A stretch of 60,195 nt of DNA from Nitrosospira sp. NpAV (GCF_000832065.1 NZ_JXQM01000004.1:1-60195); one strand, 5' to 3'. Positions 18,384-28,285 are shown, counted from the stretch's first letter. Numbers and translations: made by a program. Notes: generated by a model not told the origin, from the sequence alone.

Positions 18384-19775
18384 GTGTCTTTTGAAAACCT
18401 TAATCTGCATCCACTTATTCTTAAAGCTATTATCGACTCCGGCTACACTACGCCTACCCCTGTTCAGGCACAGGCCATTCCTGAATTAATCGCAAGGCAC
18501 GATATCATGGCCTCGGCTCAGACCGGCACTGGCAAGACCGCCGCATTCATGCTGCCGGCACTGCATTGCCTCGCAACGCCTTCCAAAATACATAGCCGCG
18601 GCCCGCGGGTGCTGGTATTGACCCCGACGCGAGAACTCGCGCTTCAGGTATCTGAAGCTGCCGCCAAATATGGCAAGCATCTGCCTCGCGTCAAAGTCGT
18701 GAGCATCCTCGGCGGAATGCCATATCCGCTGCAGAATAAATTGCTTTCGCAGCCGGTGGATATTCTTGTCGCAACGCCTGGCCGTTTGATCGATCACATT
18801 CAGCGCGGACGCATCGATTTTTCGCGTCTGGAAATGCTGGTACTCGATGAAGCCGACCGCATGCTCGATATGGGCTTCATCGATGACGTGGAGAGAATTG
18901 CTTCAGCCACACCCGCGACCCGCCAAACCTTGTTGTTTTCCGCTACGCTGGACAGTGCGATAGACAGGGTTGCGGCGCGTCTGCTGAAATCGCCTAAGCG
19001 TATCCAGATCGCAACGCAACAGGCGCGGCTCGATAACATCGAACAACGGCTGCATTATGTTGACGACATTACGCACAAGAACCGGCTGCTGGATCACCTG
19101 CTGCGCGACATCACGTTGAAACAGGCCATTGTTTTCACAGCCACCAAACGCGACGCCGATATGCTGGCGGACAATCTTTCCGCCCAGGGACATGAAGCCG
19201 CCGCGTTGCACGGCGATATGAGCCAGCGCGACCGTACCCGTACGCTGACCAAGCTTCGTCATGGCGGGCTGCGGGTGCTGGTGGCCACGGATGTCGCCGC
19301 ACGAGGAATCGACGTGGTCGGCATTACCCACGTGATCAACTTCGATCTCCCCAAATTTGCCGAAGACTATGTACACCGCATTGGACGCACTGGCCGCGCG
19401 GGCGCATCGGGAATCGCGGTATCGTTCGCTTCAGGCAAGGATGGCGTCAATCTGAAAAAAATTGAACGATTTACAGGCCAGCGGATCGATTCTCATGTAA
19501 TACCCGGGCTGGAACCAAGATTCAAGCCGCGCCCCGCTACGGGCGGCCCATCCAGAGGTACCCCCAACGTCGCTCATAAACGTAACCGTACCTGGGCAAA
19601 TGATAGTGGCCGCCATGCCGGTAGCACTAATAACACCAATGGAAATTGGGACAATACCCGTGCCCGTTCGCTTAGTGATAATCGAGAAAATACGCGAGGC
19701 AATGCCGGCAGAAATACCCGCAGCCAACCATTCGGGAATAGCGGCGCTCCAAGTCCTTATTTCAGAAGCAAGTAA
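18384..19775 (+). CDS. rhlE: DEAD-box RNA helicase, RhlE-type
   Basis: 463 residues. All helicase motifs are present in order: Q motif (YTTPTPVQAQAIP), I (AQTGTGKT, about 45-52), Ia (PTRELALQ), II (DEAD, about 155-158), III (SAT), IV-VI including ATDVAARGID and HRIGRTGRAG. The C-terminal tail (about 375-463) is basic and rich in Asn, Arg, Gly and Thr, a low-complexity RNA-binding tail. The family unwinds RNA in ribosome assembly and RNA decay, often at low temperature. The start is GTG at 18384 with AGGAAAAC upstream. Confidence 0.9.
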   Translation: MSFENLNLHPLILKAIIDSGYTTPTPVQAQAIPELIARHDIMASAQTGTGKTAAFMLPALHCLATPSKIHSRGPRVLVLTPTRELALQVSEAAAKYGKHLPRVKVVSILGGMPYPLQNKLLSQPVDILVATPGRLIDHIQRGRIDFSRLEMLVLDEADRMLDMGFIDDVERIASATPATRQTLLFSATLDSAIDRVAARLLKSPKRIQIATQQARLDNIEQRLHYVDDITHKNRLLDHLLRDITLKQAIVFTATKRDADMLADNLSAQGHEAAALHGDMSQRDRTRTLTKLRHGGLRVLVATDVAARGIDVVGITHVINFDLPKFAEDYVHRIGRTGRAGASGIAVSFASGKDGVNLKKIERFTGQRIDSHVIPGLEPRFKPRPATGGPSRGTPNVAHKRNRTWANDSGRHAGSTNNTNGNWDNTRARSLSDNRENTRGNAGRNTRSQPFGNSGAPSPYFRSK

Positions 19776-20236
19776 GCGATTCCGTTTGTTGCAAATGGCC
19801 CGTCTGGTGGTGGCACTCCGGGTCATTTGCCTGAATCCTCTGATAGTTATATCAAAATCACCACGCAAGCCTCTGCCAACTAACTCTCTTACTGGTTACA
19901 AGAGATCATAAGACCGGTTATCCGCGATAAATTGAGGTTACAGATGTCATCCTGTCCTGTTGTCTATGATCGCTCGTTGAATTAAAGATCCCGCTTCGAA
20001 TCATCCATATCGCACTATTTGATAGTAAATTTCCGCCATCCCAAGTTTCATTATTTCATGGCCTACCTGAATCCCGGCATATCAAAGCAGAATTCATTGC
20101 AAGTATCGAAATAAAACTCCCCGTCGTCCGGTCCTGCAACAAACCGATATGTCAGAAACCCACCCGAGGAATTACGCACTGGAGTGAGCCAGCGCAAAAC
20201 CCGTCCCGAGTCTATTCTCAAGAAAGCACGATAAAA
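19776..20236. other. Intergenic region between helicase and permease genes
   Basis: 461 bases. Apart from the hairpin at 19791-19830 I see no clear element. A minus-strand frame (20063-20248) reads as a fairly protein-like 61 residues (with RFVAGPDDGEFYFDTCNEF) but starts with TTG inside the neighbouring gene and has no ribosome binding site; it may be a remnant. Confidence 0.35.
19791..19830 (+). terminator. Hairpin just after the RNA helicase gene
   Basis: Stem GCAAATGGCCCG (19791-19802) with CGGGTCATTTGC (19819-19830): 12 pairs including one G-U pair, 16-base loop, starting 16 bases after the stop codon. There is no T-run after it, so it may be a stabilising 3' hairpin or a Rho-assisted stop rather than an intrinsic terminator. 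Confidence 0.4.
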
Positions 20237-21364
20237 ATGGATACCCAAGCTGAAGCCGCGATTTCCCTGCTGCGAGCGCTCCGCAAGGATTATTTCTTCT
20301 GGGTGCTTCTTGGTCTTCTAGTCTTGCTAACCATAGCGAAACCTGAGCGGCTTCCCATTTACTCCACGCTTGTTGATTGGCCGACCATTGCCGCCCTGAC
20401 CGGTCTGCTGGTGATCACCAAGGGTGTGGAACTCTCCGGCTACCTGCATCATCTTGGCAAACGCTTGATTTTGCGGCTGCCTACCGATCGGGCCATAGCC
20501 GTATTTCTTGTACTTACTACGGCATTGTTGTCCATGCTGTTAACCAATGATGTCGCCCTGTTCATTGTTGTCCCGCTGACCGTGGGACTACGTGCGGTAA
20601 GTACGGTGCCGGTAACACGCATTGTCGTCTTTGAGGCTTTTGCGGCAAATGCAGGCTCCACGCTCACACCGATTGGAAATCCGCAAAATCTGTTTCTCTG
20701 GCAACTTTCCCAAGCTTCGTTTTATCAATACGTTGGCGCAATGCTGCCACTCGCCCTGATTTGCGTCATTCCACTCCTGCTGCTCACCACCCGCGCATTA
20801 ACCGGCCGCAGCATCACGATCGTAGACGGCACGAATCCCCATTCCCTCAACAAAAGATTACTGTATATGTCTTTGGCATTATACTTTCCATTTCTGGTAT
20901 TCATTGATTTGCATCTGGCGGAAACGGCGGTGATTGTGGTGCTGGCGATCTTCCTCTTTACCTACCGGCGGGTGCTTGCGCGTGTTGACTGGGCGTTGAT
21001 CCTGGTCTTCATGCTCATGTTCGTCGACATGCGGCTGATTGCGCGAGACCCTGCTGTATACGAGCTTATTGGACAACTAGGATTGAGCGATCCCCGGCAG
21101 CTTTACTTCACGGGTATCGTCATTTCGCAACTCATTAGCAACGTACCGGCGGCGATCCTGCTGGCTGAGTATTCGAATGACTGGCGACTGATCGCCTATG
21201 CAGTGAATGTCGGCGGCTTCGGGTTCATGCTGGGATCGCTTGCAAACATCATAGCACTTCGCATGGCTCATGATCGTGAGGCCTGGCTGACGTTTCATGT
21301 GCACTCTCTGCCACTTCTGCTAGTGATCAGTGGACTCGCCTATCTATGGCTGTTCCTCTTATAA
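20237..21364 (+). CDS. SLC13/ArsB-like anion permease, inner membrane
   Basis: 375 residues with about ten hydrophobic helices. The segment TALLSMLLTNDVALFIVVPL followed by FAANAGSTLTPIGNPQNLFL is the conserved core of the citrate/arsenite/sodium-type transporter superfamily (CitMHS/ArsB/NhaD fold). The second half repeats the pattern (ISQLISNVPAAILLAEYS, LGSLANIIALRMA), as expected for an inverted repeat. The substrate is not predictable: arsenite, dicarboxylates, sulfate and Na+/H+ exchange all occur in the family. No ars genes adjoin. It stands alone on the plus strand and converges with the minus-strand haemoglobin gene. Confidence 0.8.
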   Translation: MDTQAEAAISLLRALRKDYFFWVLLGLLVLLTIAKPERLPIYSTLVDWPTIAALTGLLVITKGVELSGYLHHLGKRLILRLPTDRAIAVFLVLTTALLSMLLTNDVALFIVVPLTVGLRAVSTVPVTRIVVFEAFAANAGSTLTPIGNPQNLFLWQLSQASFYQYVGAMLPLALICVIPLLLLTTRALTGRSITIVDGTNPHSLNKRLLYMSLALYFPFLVFIDLHLAETAVIVVLAIFLFTYRRVLARVDWALILVFMLMFVDMRLIARDPAVYELIGQLGLSDPRQLYFTGIVISQLISNVPAAILLAEYSNDWRLIAYAVNVGGFGFMLGSLANIIALRMAHDREAWLTFHVHSLPLLLVISGLAYLWLFLL

Positions 21365-21485
21365 GACCGCCCGCACTTTCAAATGGGATCGCATCATCAT
21401 CGAACCACTTGAAGCTGATGCATTGGAATACCAACTTTATGGCATCCCGTCTCGATCTACATCACTTGGTGAATTGGCATTGATG

Positions 21486-21872
21486 CTACTCCGGCTGGTT
21501 ACGCATGAAATCCGCCGTCTGGTAAAATGCCATGGCGAGCTTCTTGCACAATTCTTCATCCAGTCCGACATCCACCATCGCACGGCCCATGCACGCCAAC
21601 CATTGATCGCGCTCAGGAATACCGATGGCGAAAGGCATATGGCGCGTACGCATGCGGGGCTCGCCATATTTCTCGGTGTACAGGGAGGGTCCGCCCGTAA
21701 AGCCGGATAGAAACATGAATAGCTTCTGTCGGGAATGAGTCAAATCCTGCGGATGAAGCTTGCGGATACCGAAATAGTCTGGATCTTCATCCATCAGATC
21801 GTAAAAACGGTCCACCAGGCGACGTATCACGGTTTCACCGCCTATCCGTTCATATGACATAGCAATATGCAC
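21486..21872 (-). CDS. Group 2 truncated haemoglobin
   Basis: 128 residues, the usual size of a 2/2 haemoglobin. Recognisable features are the B-helix RLVDRFYDLMDEDPDYFGIR, FMFLSGFTGGPSLYTEKYG and the C-terminal half with the proximal-His segment RMRTRHMPFAIGIPERDQWL, typical of group 2 (trHbO). These proteins bind oxygen or NO; in an ammonia oxidiser a role against nitrosative stress is attractive but inferred. It follows the ceramidase-like gene by 18 bases on the same strand. A second in-frame ATG four codons in (MSYERIGG) could also be the start. Confidence 0.9.
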   Translation of the reverse strand: MHIAMSYERIGGETVIRRLVDRFYDLMDEDPDYFGIRKLHPQDLTHSRQKLFMFLSGFTGGPSLYTEKYGEPRMRTRHMPFAIGIPERDQWLACMGRAMVDVGLDEELCKKLAMAFYQTADFMRNQPE

Positions 21873-21890
21873 TCGACTCTCCTTGATTGT

Positions 21891-22754
21891 TTACGTGCGA
21901 TAACCGGCGTGGGGTCCGAATCTTTCCATTCTTTCCGGCAACGGTCTGCGTCTTGTCAGCATACGCAGTATCCAGTAAATAGCCAACGCGGCAAGCAAAT
22001 GTTTTACCGTATGACCACTTACTATTTGCCCAAGATCATAGATCTCGCGATCCCCCACTTCCGCTAGTTTGGCGAGGCCATAGAAGGCAAGCACCCTGTA
22101 TATATCGGCTCCCCGGGTATATCGCGACGGAAAGAAAATACCGAGCAGAATAATGACCAGCAACGAATAGAACTGCACAACGATATAAAAGTTCAAATTG
22201 CCGGCACCACGCTGCTCGCTCCAATTCCAGTGCACCACACTTCCGGCTCCGATCAAAATCAAAACAGGCAGCAGCGGCATCCCTATTCTTGGACTTACGC
22301 GCTCATTGAGCGTTGCGGCGAGCAATGCCATGATGCCTATCGCTATCGGTAACCGATCCCAGACCAGCCGGTCATTGTCCGGGGCAAGATGATAATAGAT
22401 TGATCCGATGCACGCTATTGCCACGCTCAAGAACAAAACCGAATAAGGCCCGCGCTCAGACAGATCGGTAAATACCTTCGACGCCATCGGTCCGCGCAAG
22501 CGCAATAGAAATATCAGACCTGCTACTCCAACAAACAGAAAAATAACGTTGGACGCAACATTGAAAAAATTTGGAATACCGAAATAAATACGCTGGTCTG
22601 CAAACTGGTGATATGCAATGGGTTGAGGAATCGGTGGAGCAATCGTGGCGACGAGCAACATGCCTGCCGAAAGAATGCCCAGTATCCACAACTTGCGCCC
22701 ATCACTCATATGAAACCATAAATGCCAACGTTGTGTTGCATGTAACGGCACCAT
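21891..22754 (-). CDS. Ceramidase-like (CREST superfamily) integral membrane protein
   Basis: 287 residues with about seven membrane helices. The motifs SIYYHLAPDNDRLVWDRLP and VSGHTVKHLLAALAIYW carry the conserved Ser, Asp and His residues of the alkaline ceramidase/PAQR/Per1 (CREST) superfamily, in which they bind zinc and hydrolyse lipid amides. Bacterial members are poorly studied and the substrate is unknown. The gene sits between radA (72 bases upstream) and the truncated haemoglobin (18 bases downstream), all on the minus strand. The start could be 22754 or the ATG 15 codons later (MSDGRKLW). Confidence 0.75.
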   Translation of the reverse strand: MVPLHATQRWHLWFHMSDGRKLWILGILSAGMLLVATIAPPIPQPIAYHQFADQRIYFGIPNFFNVASNVIFLFVGVAGLIFLLRLRGPMASKVFTDLSERGPYSVLFLSVAIACIGSIYYHLAPDNDRLVWDRLPIAIGIMALLAATLNERVSPRIGMPLLPVLILIGAGSVVHWNWSEQRGAGNLNFYIVVQFYSLLVIILLGIFFPSRYTRGADIYRVLAFYGLAKLAEVGDREIYDLGQIVSGHTVKHLLAALAIYWILRMLTRRRPLPERMERFGPHAGYRT

Positions 22755-22826
22755 AATCTAGAAGTTGCGTGAGCATGATAATAAAGCGGGTAAGCCACAA
22801 AGTGAAAATGCGCAAACTATGGATCG

Positions 22827-24176
22827 TCAACGCATTTTTGCAACCGATTCTTCCACTCGTTCCACCGCAATAATCTCAATGCCGGAAATCGTCTGTTTCG
22901 GCTTGTTGGCCTTGGGAATGATGGCTTGTGTAAAGCCCAGCTTGGCGGCCTCCCTCAGCCGTTCCTGTCCACGCTGGACCGGGCGTACTTCTCCCGCCAG
23001 CCCAACTTCACCGAATACCACCATTTTCTCCGGCAGCGGCTTGTTTTTGAGCGAGGAAACAATAGCGAGCAGAACCGCCAGATCCGCGCCCGGTTCAGTG
23101 ATTTTCACGCCGCCGACGGCATTGACAAATACATCTTGGTCGAAACAGGGAATTCCCGCATGGCGATGCAGCACCGCCAGCAGCATTGCCAGGCGGTTTT
23201 GCTCCAGCCCAACACTCAGCCGCCTTGGATTGGGTGCATGCGCCTCATCCACTAGCGCTTGTATTTCCACCAGCAGCGGGCGTGTACCTTCCTGTGTCAC
23301 CATGACGCAGGAACCCGGCACATGCCCGCCATGGTGAGAAAGAAACAGCGCCGAAGGATTGCTGACTTCACGCAAGCCATTTTCGCTCATGGCAAATACG
23401 CCCAATTCGTTCACCGCGCCAAAGCGGTTCTTGAAAGCGCGGATCAAACGAAAACTGGAGTGGGTATCGCCTTCGAAATAGAGCACCGTATCCACCATAT
23501 GCTCCAATACGCGCGGCCCTGCCAGCGCGCCTTCCTTGGTCACATGACCCACCAGAATAATGCACGTGCCGCTGGCCTTGGCCAGCCGAGTCAATTGGGC
23601 GGCGCACTCGCGCACCTGTGCGACCGAACCAGGCGCGGACTGCAGCGCATCGGAATATACCGTCTGGATCGAGTCGATGACCGCTATGTCAGGTTTGCGT
23701 TCAGCCAGCACCGCCTGGATTCGCTCCAGCCGGATTTCCGCCAGCAAATGAACCGCCTTTGCATCCAGCGCCAGGCGTTTTGCCCGCAGAGCCACCTGCC
23801 GCGCCGATTCCTCACCGCTCACATACAGCACATTGCGCACGGTAGACACGTGACACAATGCTTGCAACAACAGCGTGGACTTGCCGATGCCGGGATCGCC
23901 GCCCAGCAATACCACACCGCCATGTACCAAACCGCCGCCGAGAACCCGGTCAAACTCAGCCATACCTGTTGAATAGCGTGGCTCTTCGCCCGCTTCCACT
24001 TCACTCAAATTCTGCACCTCGCTCGTTTCGGATACGGGCGTAAAGCGCGATACGGCTTTCTCGGCAATCGCCTCGACCAGCGTATTCCATGCCTGACAAT
24101 GCGGGCACTGGCCCTGCCATTTCAAGGTTTGGCCGCCGCACTCGGTGCAGGAATAAATGGATTTCGGTTTAGCCAT
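22827..24176 (-). CDS. radA: DNA repair protein RadA
   Basis: About 449 residues. It shows the complete RadA arrangement: N-terminal C4 zinc finger (CTECGG...CPHC, about residues 8-28), RecA-like ATPase with Walker A GGDPGIGKST, the RadA-specific KNRFG motif (AFKNRFGAVNELGVF), and a C-terminal Lon-protease-like domain (GGVKITEPGADLAVLLAIVSS). RadA is a branch-migration helicase in recombinational repair. The frame starts with TTG two codons earlier, but the ATG at 24176 (MAKPKSIYSC) is the normal start. Confidence 0.95.
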   Translation of the reverse strand: MAKPKSIYSCTECGGQTLKWQGQCPHCQAWNTLVEAIAEKAVSRFTPVSETSEVQNLSEVEAGEEPRYSTGMAEFDRVLGGGLVHGGVVLLGGDPGIGKSTLLLQALCHVSTVRNVLYVSGEESARQVALRAKRLALDAKAVHLLAEIRLERIQAVLAERKPDIAVIDSIQTVYSDALQSAPGSVAQVRECAAQLTRLAKASGTCIILVGHVTKEGALAGPRVLEHMVDTVLYFEGDTHSSFRLIRAFKNRFGAVNELGVFAMSENGLREVSNPSALFLSHHGGHVPGSCVMVTQEGTRPLLVEIQALVDEAHAPNPRRLSVGLEQNRLAMLLAVLHRHAGIPCFDQDVFVNAVGGVKITEPGADLAVLLAIVSSLKNKPLPEKMVVFGEVGLAGEVRPVQRGQERLREAAKLGFTQAIIPKANKPKQTISGIEIIAVERVEESVAKMR

Positions 24177-24625
24177 TTTCAATTAAATAATTTGTCATAT
24201 TTCGTATGCCAAACCCGCCAGCTCATGTCAAATCTGGCGGACCAGATTTTTCCAATTCTCTTGAGCTGCAAGGATGGCCGAGTTTGACCGGGTTTTGTTA
24301 TAAAAGCGGGAAATTATTGATAGCAATGCCAAAAATAGGAGGACGTAAAATGCTTCAAGATATATAAAGCATAGCTGATTGTCCATTCCGGTGTGCAGCC
24401 AATCCTTCTTCGATAAAAGTATCAAATTTCTCGAAATGCGAGCCCCGTATGACCTCACCTTGATAGAGCCAGGTTTTAATATAAATGAGTTTCTCTGGAT
24501 TAAGAGTATTAATTTCGTTTATCCTATACCTAATCATAAGCATGTCGTTTGGCGAGTATGCTGATATTTTATGCTCGCAATCTCTTTTCTAGCTACTTTA
24601 AGGCGAATGCATAAAGGATAGAATT
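24177..24625. other. Intergenic region between radA and a lipoprotein gene
   Basis: 449 bases, AT-rich. It holds one 7-bp inverted repeat CCGCCAG (24216-24222) with CTGGCGG (24235-24241) and, at 24339-24367, a strong ribosome binding site (AGGAGG) ahead of an ATG that runs for only five codons. No longer gene is supported. It should contain promoters for radA and for the lipoprotein gene. Confidence 0.4.
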
Positions 24626-25300
24626 ATGATTAATATTTTTAGAATTCTGATCGTGGGCGCAGTTTCCATTGCATTGCTAACAGGGTGCTCGACCACCCAC
24701 AAAGCCACTCAGTCTGCAAGAACGCCCATTGAACAATTACTTATCAGCGAAGCTGCGATAAGGAGTGCTTCCCCCACGGCTGAGCGCTCCTTACCTATTC
24801 CTAAGGGCGCAAACGTCATACTTACCACCTCGGGATTGAACACGGATCAAGTTCTCCTGCAGCAAGTCTTGACCGGCTGGTTGGGACAGCAGGGTTACCT
24901 GGTTGTTCAGAAAGACGATAAAAACGCAACACACCGCATTGATGTGATTGTAGGATCGCTGGGCACCGAGTTATCGGGAACATTCATAGGCATGCCTCCG
25001 ATCCAGAGCACGCTCATTCCCTTTTCGTTACCGGAACTGGCATTCTATAAATCTCAATACCAGACCGGGTACGCAAAATTCTATATGAATATTTTTGAAC
25101 TTCCGTCGGGCAAATTTGCCGGATCAACCTCTCCCTTTCTAGCTGATGCCTATTACAATGATTATACGGTTCTGTTTATACTTTCATTTAACTCGACCGA
25201 TCTCACATCGCCGCCGGAACTAGGCTCCCTCTATCGCAAGCCGCTTAATCCGCCGCCTAGTCAAAGTGAATATGAAACAAAACCCGCTAATGTAAAATAG
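24626..25300 (+). CDS. Lipoprotein of unknown function (DUF6655-like)
   Basis: 224 residues. Lipoprotein signal peptide with lipobox LLTGC (Cys21), then a periplasmic domain with IVGSLGTELSGTFIGMPPIQS and a Pro-rich, low-complexity tail. The overall pattern resembles the DUF6655 family; its function is not known and that assignment is from memory of the pattern only. The ATG is preceded by AAGGA. It stands alone on the plus strand and converges with tilS. Confidence 0.7.
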   Translation: MINIFRILIVGAVSIALLTGCSTTHKATQSARTPIEQLLISEAAIRSASPTAERSLPIPKGANVILTTSGLNTDQVLLQQVLTGWLGQQGYLVVQKDDKNATHRIDVIVGSLGTELSGTFIGMPPIQSTLIPFSLPELAFYKSQYQTGYAKFYMNIFELPSGKFAGSTSPFLADAYYNDYTVLFILSFNSTDLTSPPELGSLYRKPLNPPPSQSEYETKPANVK

Positions 25301-25448
25301 CGATATGAGACTGCTTCATAATTGAATAGGAGAAGAGAAGCTATGCGATTCCGTCCCCTGCAGCTTTCTAAAAGATAAGCGGCCAACCATGGGAACTGGG
25401 TTCAATCCATAAAAACCGGGAGGCATGACACATGCAGCGTGCAGTATG

Positions 25449-26879
25449 TCACGCTGATCCTGGCTTTCTCCCTGATTTCCACTCCACCACGATGCCGGGT
25501 TCTCCCGCCGCCGCCTGAAAACCGCAATCGACACCGATTCCCGGCACACACACCAGATGCTCCCCACTGAAGATCAATGGTAGCGCATCGCGCTCCCAAG
25601 GCGGTAGCGACGCTTCCCGCAAAAGATTCTTAAGACTGCGGCGCGGACGATTTCCAACCGGCCTTAGGCGCTCCCCTCCCTGGCGCATGCGGATGGTAAC
25701 AAGGCTCTCCGTCAGTTTATGAAGATTGATCCCCATGCCCTTGCGGCGCGTAAATCTGATTGTGCCACCCAAATCTGAGATGATGAGTTGTTTCTCTCCG
25801 TGCCATTCCCGCCACCCCACGCCGGGGGTTATGCCGGTTTTGCGCAGGTAAACTACTCCCCTGAAGCAACGTACCTCGGTATTCCCAAAAACGATATGCA
25901 ATTTTGAATCCGCGCTTGAGGACTGCAGTTGCCGGATAATTTCCTCCAGTTTTGCTGTGCTGGGCAGTATCGTACCCTGCTCGGTCAAAAAATAACGCAA
26001 CAGATTCTTGGCCCGTGCAAAGTTCAATTTCCGCAAATCCTCGATTCGAAGTTCTCCAGAAATGCCGCATACTTTACTGTCGCTCTCGGCCAATTCATCC
26101 AGCAGGCTGGATGCCTCCGCCATATGACGGCTTGCACGCAGAAATGTCGTGCGGTAGGAAGGAAAACGCTTTTCCAATAATGGAAAGAATTCATGGCGCA
26201 GAAAATTGCGGTCGAAAGAAACGTCGCTGTTGCTTTCATCGATGATCCACTGCAATGCATTTTCCCTGGCGTAATCCTCGATTTCGCGCCGGGACACATC
26301 CAGTATCGGCCGCAATATCCGTGGCCCATAATCCAACGCGCCAGCCCCGATTCCCGGCACTTGTTTCCCGGTTTCCGCTGCGTGATGGTTTATTGCGGAC
26401 GCGGAATTCCTGACTACCGGCATCGCCCCCAACCCCTTTACACCGGCGCCTCGCAACAATTGCAGCAACAACGTTTCCGCCTGATCGTCCAGATGCTGGG
26501 CCAATACCACATAATCGGCTTTTTGTTTTACGAATACCCGATAGCGCGCATCGCGGGCAGCCGCCTCCAGACTGACACCGGATTCCCGATTGACCTTTAA
26601 CTTGGCGATTTTGAGAGGAACATCTCTGGCTCGGCATAAGTCACGGCAGAACTCGGCCCATTGGGCCGCATGGGCGCTGATGCCGTGATTGACGTGAACG
26701 GCGGAGAGTGAAAATTGCAAGTGAACCGACAGCGGAATGAGCAAATCCAGCAGCACGACCGAGTCAACTCCGCCGCTCAACGCGGCAACCAGATGATCGC
26801 CACGCCGAATCTGTTCGCGCAGCACATGCTCGGCCTTGCTGGAGATGCTACTTGATTTTGACTTCCTTGAACTTGCCAT
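25449..26879 (-). CDS. tilS: tRNA(Ile)-lysidine synthase TilS
   Basis: 476 residues. The PP-loop ATP-binding motif SGGVDS lies at residues 35-40, followed by the family's N-type ATPase domain ([27 protein letters not shown]) and the C-terminal TilS domains ([11 protein letters not shown]). TilS turns the anticodon C34 of tRNA-Ile(CAU) into lysidine so that it reads AUA and is essential in most bacteria. The ATG at 26879 lies 32 bases inside the 3' end of accA, so the two are probably translated together. Confidence 0.93.
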   Translation of the reverse strand: MASSRKSKSSSISSKAEHVLREQIRRGDHLVAALSGGVDSVVLLDLLIPLSVHLQFSLSAVHVNHGISAHAAQWAEFCRDLCRARDVPLKIAKLKVNRESGVSLEAAARDARYRVFVKQKADYVVLAQHLDDQAETLLLQLLRGAGVKGLGAMPVVRNSASAINHHAAETGKQVPGIGAGALDYGPRILRPILDVSRREIEDYARENALQWIIDESNSDVSFDRNFLRHEFFPLLEKRFPSYRTTFLRASRHMAEASSLLDELAESDSKVCGISGELRIEDLRKLNFARAKNLLRYFLTEQGTILPSTAKLEEIIRQLQSSSADSKLHIVFGNTEVRCFRGVVYLRKTGITPGVGWREWHGEKQLIISDLGGTIRFTRRKGMGINLHKLTESLVTIRMRQGGERLRPVGNRPRRSLKNLLREASLPPWERDALPLIFSGEHLVCVPGIGVDCGFQAAAGEPGIVVEWKSGRKPGSA

Positions 26880-27816
26880 ATCCCATCAGGCGCTCAAAGC
26901 GTTTCTCCAACAACTGCTCTGTCGCGTAACCTTGAAAATGCCGGAGCGATTCCTGCAATGCTTTCCTAACGGATTGCATGGTGGCAAGGTAATCACGATG
27001 GGCTCCGCCAGGCGGTTCGCTGATAATCTTGTCGATCAGCCCCATGGTTTTAAGCCGATGGGCGGTAATGCCCATAATCTCGGCAGCTTCCGGCGCCTTG
27101 TCCGCGCTTTTCCACAGGATAGAGGCGCAGCCTTCGGGGGAAATGACGGAATAAGTTGCGTATTGCAACATCTGCACGACATCGCCCACTGCCACCGCCA
27201 ACGCTCCGCCGGAACCGCCTTCGCCGATGATGGTGCAGATCACCGGTACTTTAAGCTCCGCCAGCACATAGAGATTTCTGCCGATGGCCTCCGACTGGCC
27301 GCGTTCTTCGGCGCCGATGCCAGGGTACGCACCCGGAGTATCGATGAAAGTAAATAGCGGCACAGAAAACTTTTCCGCTAAGCGCATCAATCTCAATGCC
27401 TTGCGATAGCCTTCAGGCCTGGGCATACCGAAGTTACGATAAATTTTTTCCTTGGTATCACGGCCCTTCTGGTGACCGATGACCATGACTGTCTGACCCA
27501 TGAACCGTGCCAATCCGCCAAGGATGGCATGATCATCGGCGAAACTCCGGTCACCGTGAAGCTCTTCGAAATCAGTGAACAGATGCTGGATATAGTCGAG
27601 CGTATAAGGACGCTGCGGGTGCCGCGCAACCTGCGAAATTTGCCACGGTGTGAGCTTGGCGTAGATGCCGCTGGTGAGCGACTGGCTTTTCTTCTGCAAA
27701 CGCAAAATTTCCGCCGAAATATCCACCGCTGAATCGTCCTGCGCAAAACGCAGCTCCTCGATTTTTGCCTCAAGCTCGGCGATGGTTTGTTCGAAATCCA
27801 GGAAGGTGATTTTCAT
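26848..27816 (-). CDS. accA: Acetyl-CoA carboxylase carboxyltransferase subunit alpha
   Basis: About 322 residues from the ATG at 27816 ([21 protein letters not shown]), the standard length. Signature stretches are [69 protein letters not shown] and [15 protein letters not shown], which form the crotonase-type active site. AccA and AccD transfer the carboxyl group from biotin to acetyl-CoA, the first step of fatty acid synthesis. The frame continues to 27918, but the extra residues are not found in the family. tilS follows with overlap. Confidence 0.96.
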   Translation of the reverse strand: MKITFLDFEQTIAELEAKIEELRFAQDDSAVDISAEILRLQKKSQSLTSGIYAKLTPWQISQVARHPQRPYTLDYIQHLFTDFEELHGDRSFADDHAILGGLARFMGQTVMVIGHQKGRDTKEKIYRNFGMPRPEGYRKALRLMRLAEKFSVPLFTFIDTPGAYPGIGAEERGQSEAIGRNLYVLAELKVPVICTIIGEGGSGGALAVAVGDVVQMLQYATYSVISPEGCASILWKSADKAPEAAEIMGITAHRLKTMGLIDKIISEPPGGAHRDYLATMQSVRKALQESLRHFQGYATEQLLEKRFERLMGYGKFKEVKIK

Positions 27817-28285
27817 CCTAAATTCCGCGGTTGGACGAGGTGACGTGGGCAGCTTCCGGGGTGGAAGGTAATACATTGCGAGCAATGCCGCCGGTACGGC
27901 TAAAACAGCGCAATCCACCCCGTGGCGAACTCACTATAAAGATGAAAATCGAGTGAGGTAAAGAGTCTTTGTGGATCATGGCGCCGAGCTTGAAAAATGA
28001 GTTAGAAACGCTTGACCGCCGCATTTAGGGTTATGGAGCACAGTCATAATTTTGAAACCGCAATGATACAGGAATGCCAAAATACCGCACGACTGTATCG
28101 AAAACTGCCTTGGAAGTCCTCAGCATCATACCTGGAAATCCCCTAATCCCTGGATTCAATTGCGTGTATTTGATAACACCGCGATTTTTATACTTTCTTT
28201 ACGTCCAACGATCATTTCTTTACAGGATCTTTAGGCGGTTCCTATTAATCTCCCCGTATTCAAAATAGCCTGCTCGGGGGCGACA
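27817..28285. other. Intergenic region between accA and the kdp operon
   Basis: 469 bases with divergent genes at both ends, so it carries the accA promoter (minus) and the kdp promoter (plus). The kdp control elements are at 28187-28248 (listed separately). A plus-strand frame at 28074-28268 reads as 64 residues but ends across the kdp promoter and looks non-coding. Confidence 0.5.
28187..28248 (+). promoter_or_regulatory. kdp promoter with KdpE-type operator boxes
   Basis: The 17-mer TTTATACTTTCTTTACG at 28187-28203 matches 15 of 17 bases of the E. coli KdpE operator as I recall it (TTTATACTTTTTTTACA). A weaker copy (11 of 17) lies at 28208-28224, 21 bases (two helical turns) further on. 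The second copy ends in TTTACA (28219-28224), a plausible -35 with an 18-base spacer to TATTAA (28243-28248), giving a start near 28255. This fits KdpE-activated transcription of the following kdp genes under K+ limitation. Box assignment is pattern matching; the regulatory role is inferred. Confidence 0.65.

Noticed and set aside
20063-20248. Minus-strand 61-codon ORF with protein-like sequence
   Set aside because: TTG start inside the neighbouring gene, no ribosome binding site and no recognisable family; noted only as a possible remnant.
25337-25378. Eleven-codon ORF with AGGAG-like site after the lipoprotein gene
   Set aside because: Too short and without context; could be chance.
28074-28268. 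64-codon ORF upstream of kdp
   Set aside because: It runs through the KdpE box and promoter and ends just before the real operon; sequence looks non-coding.
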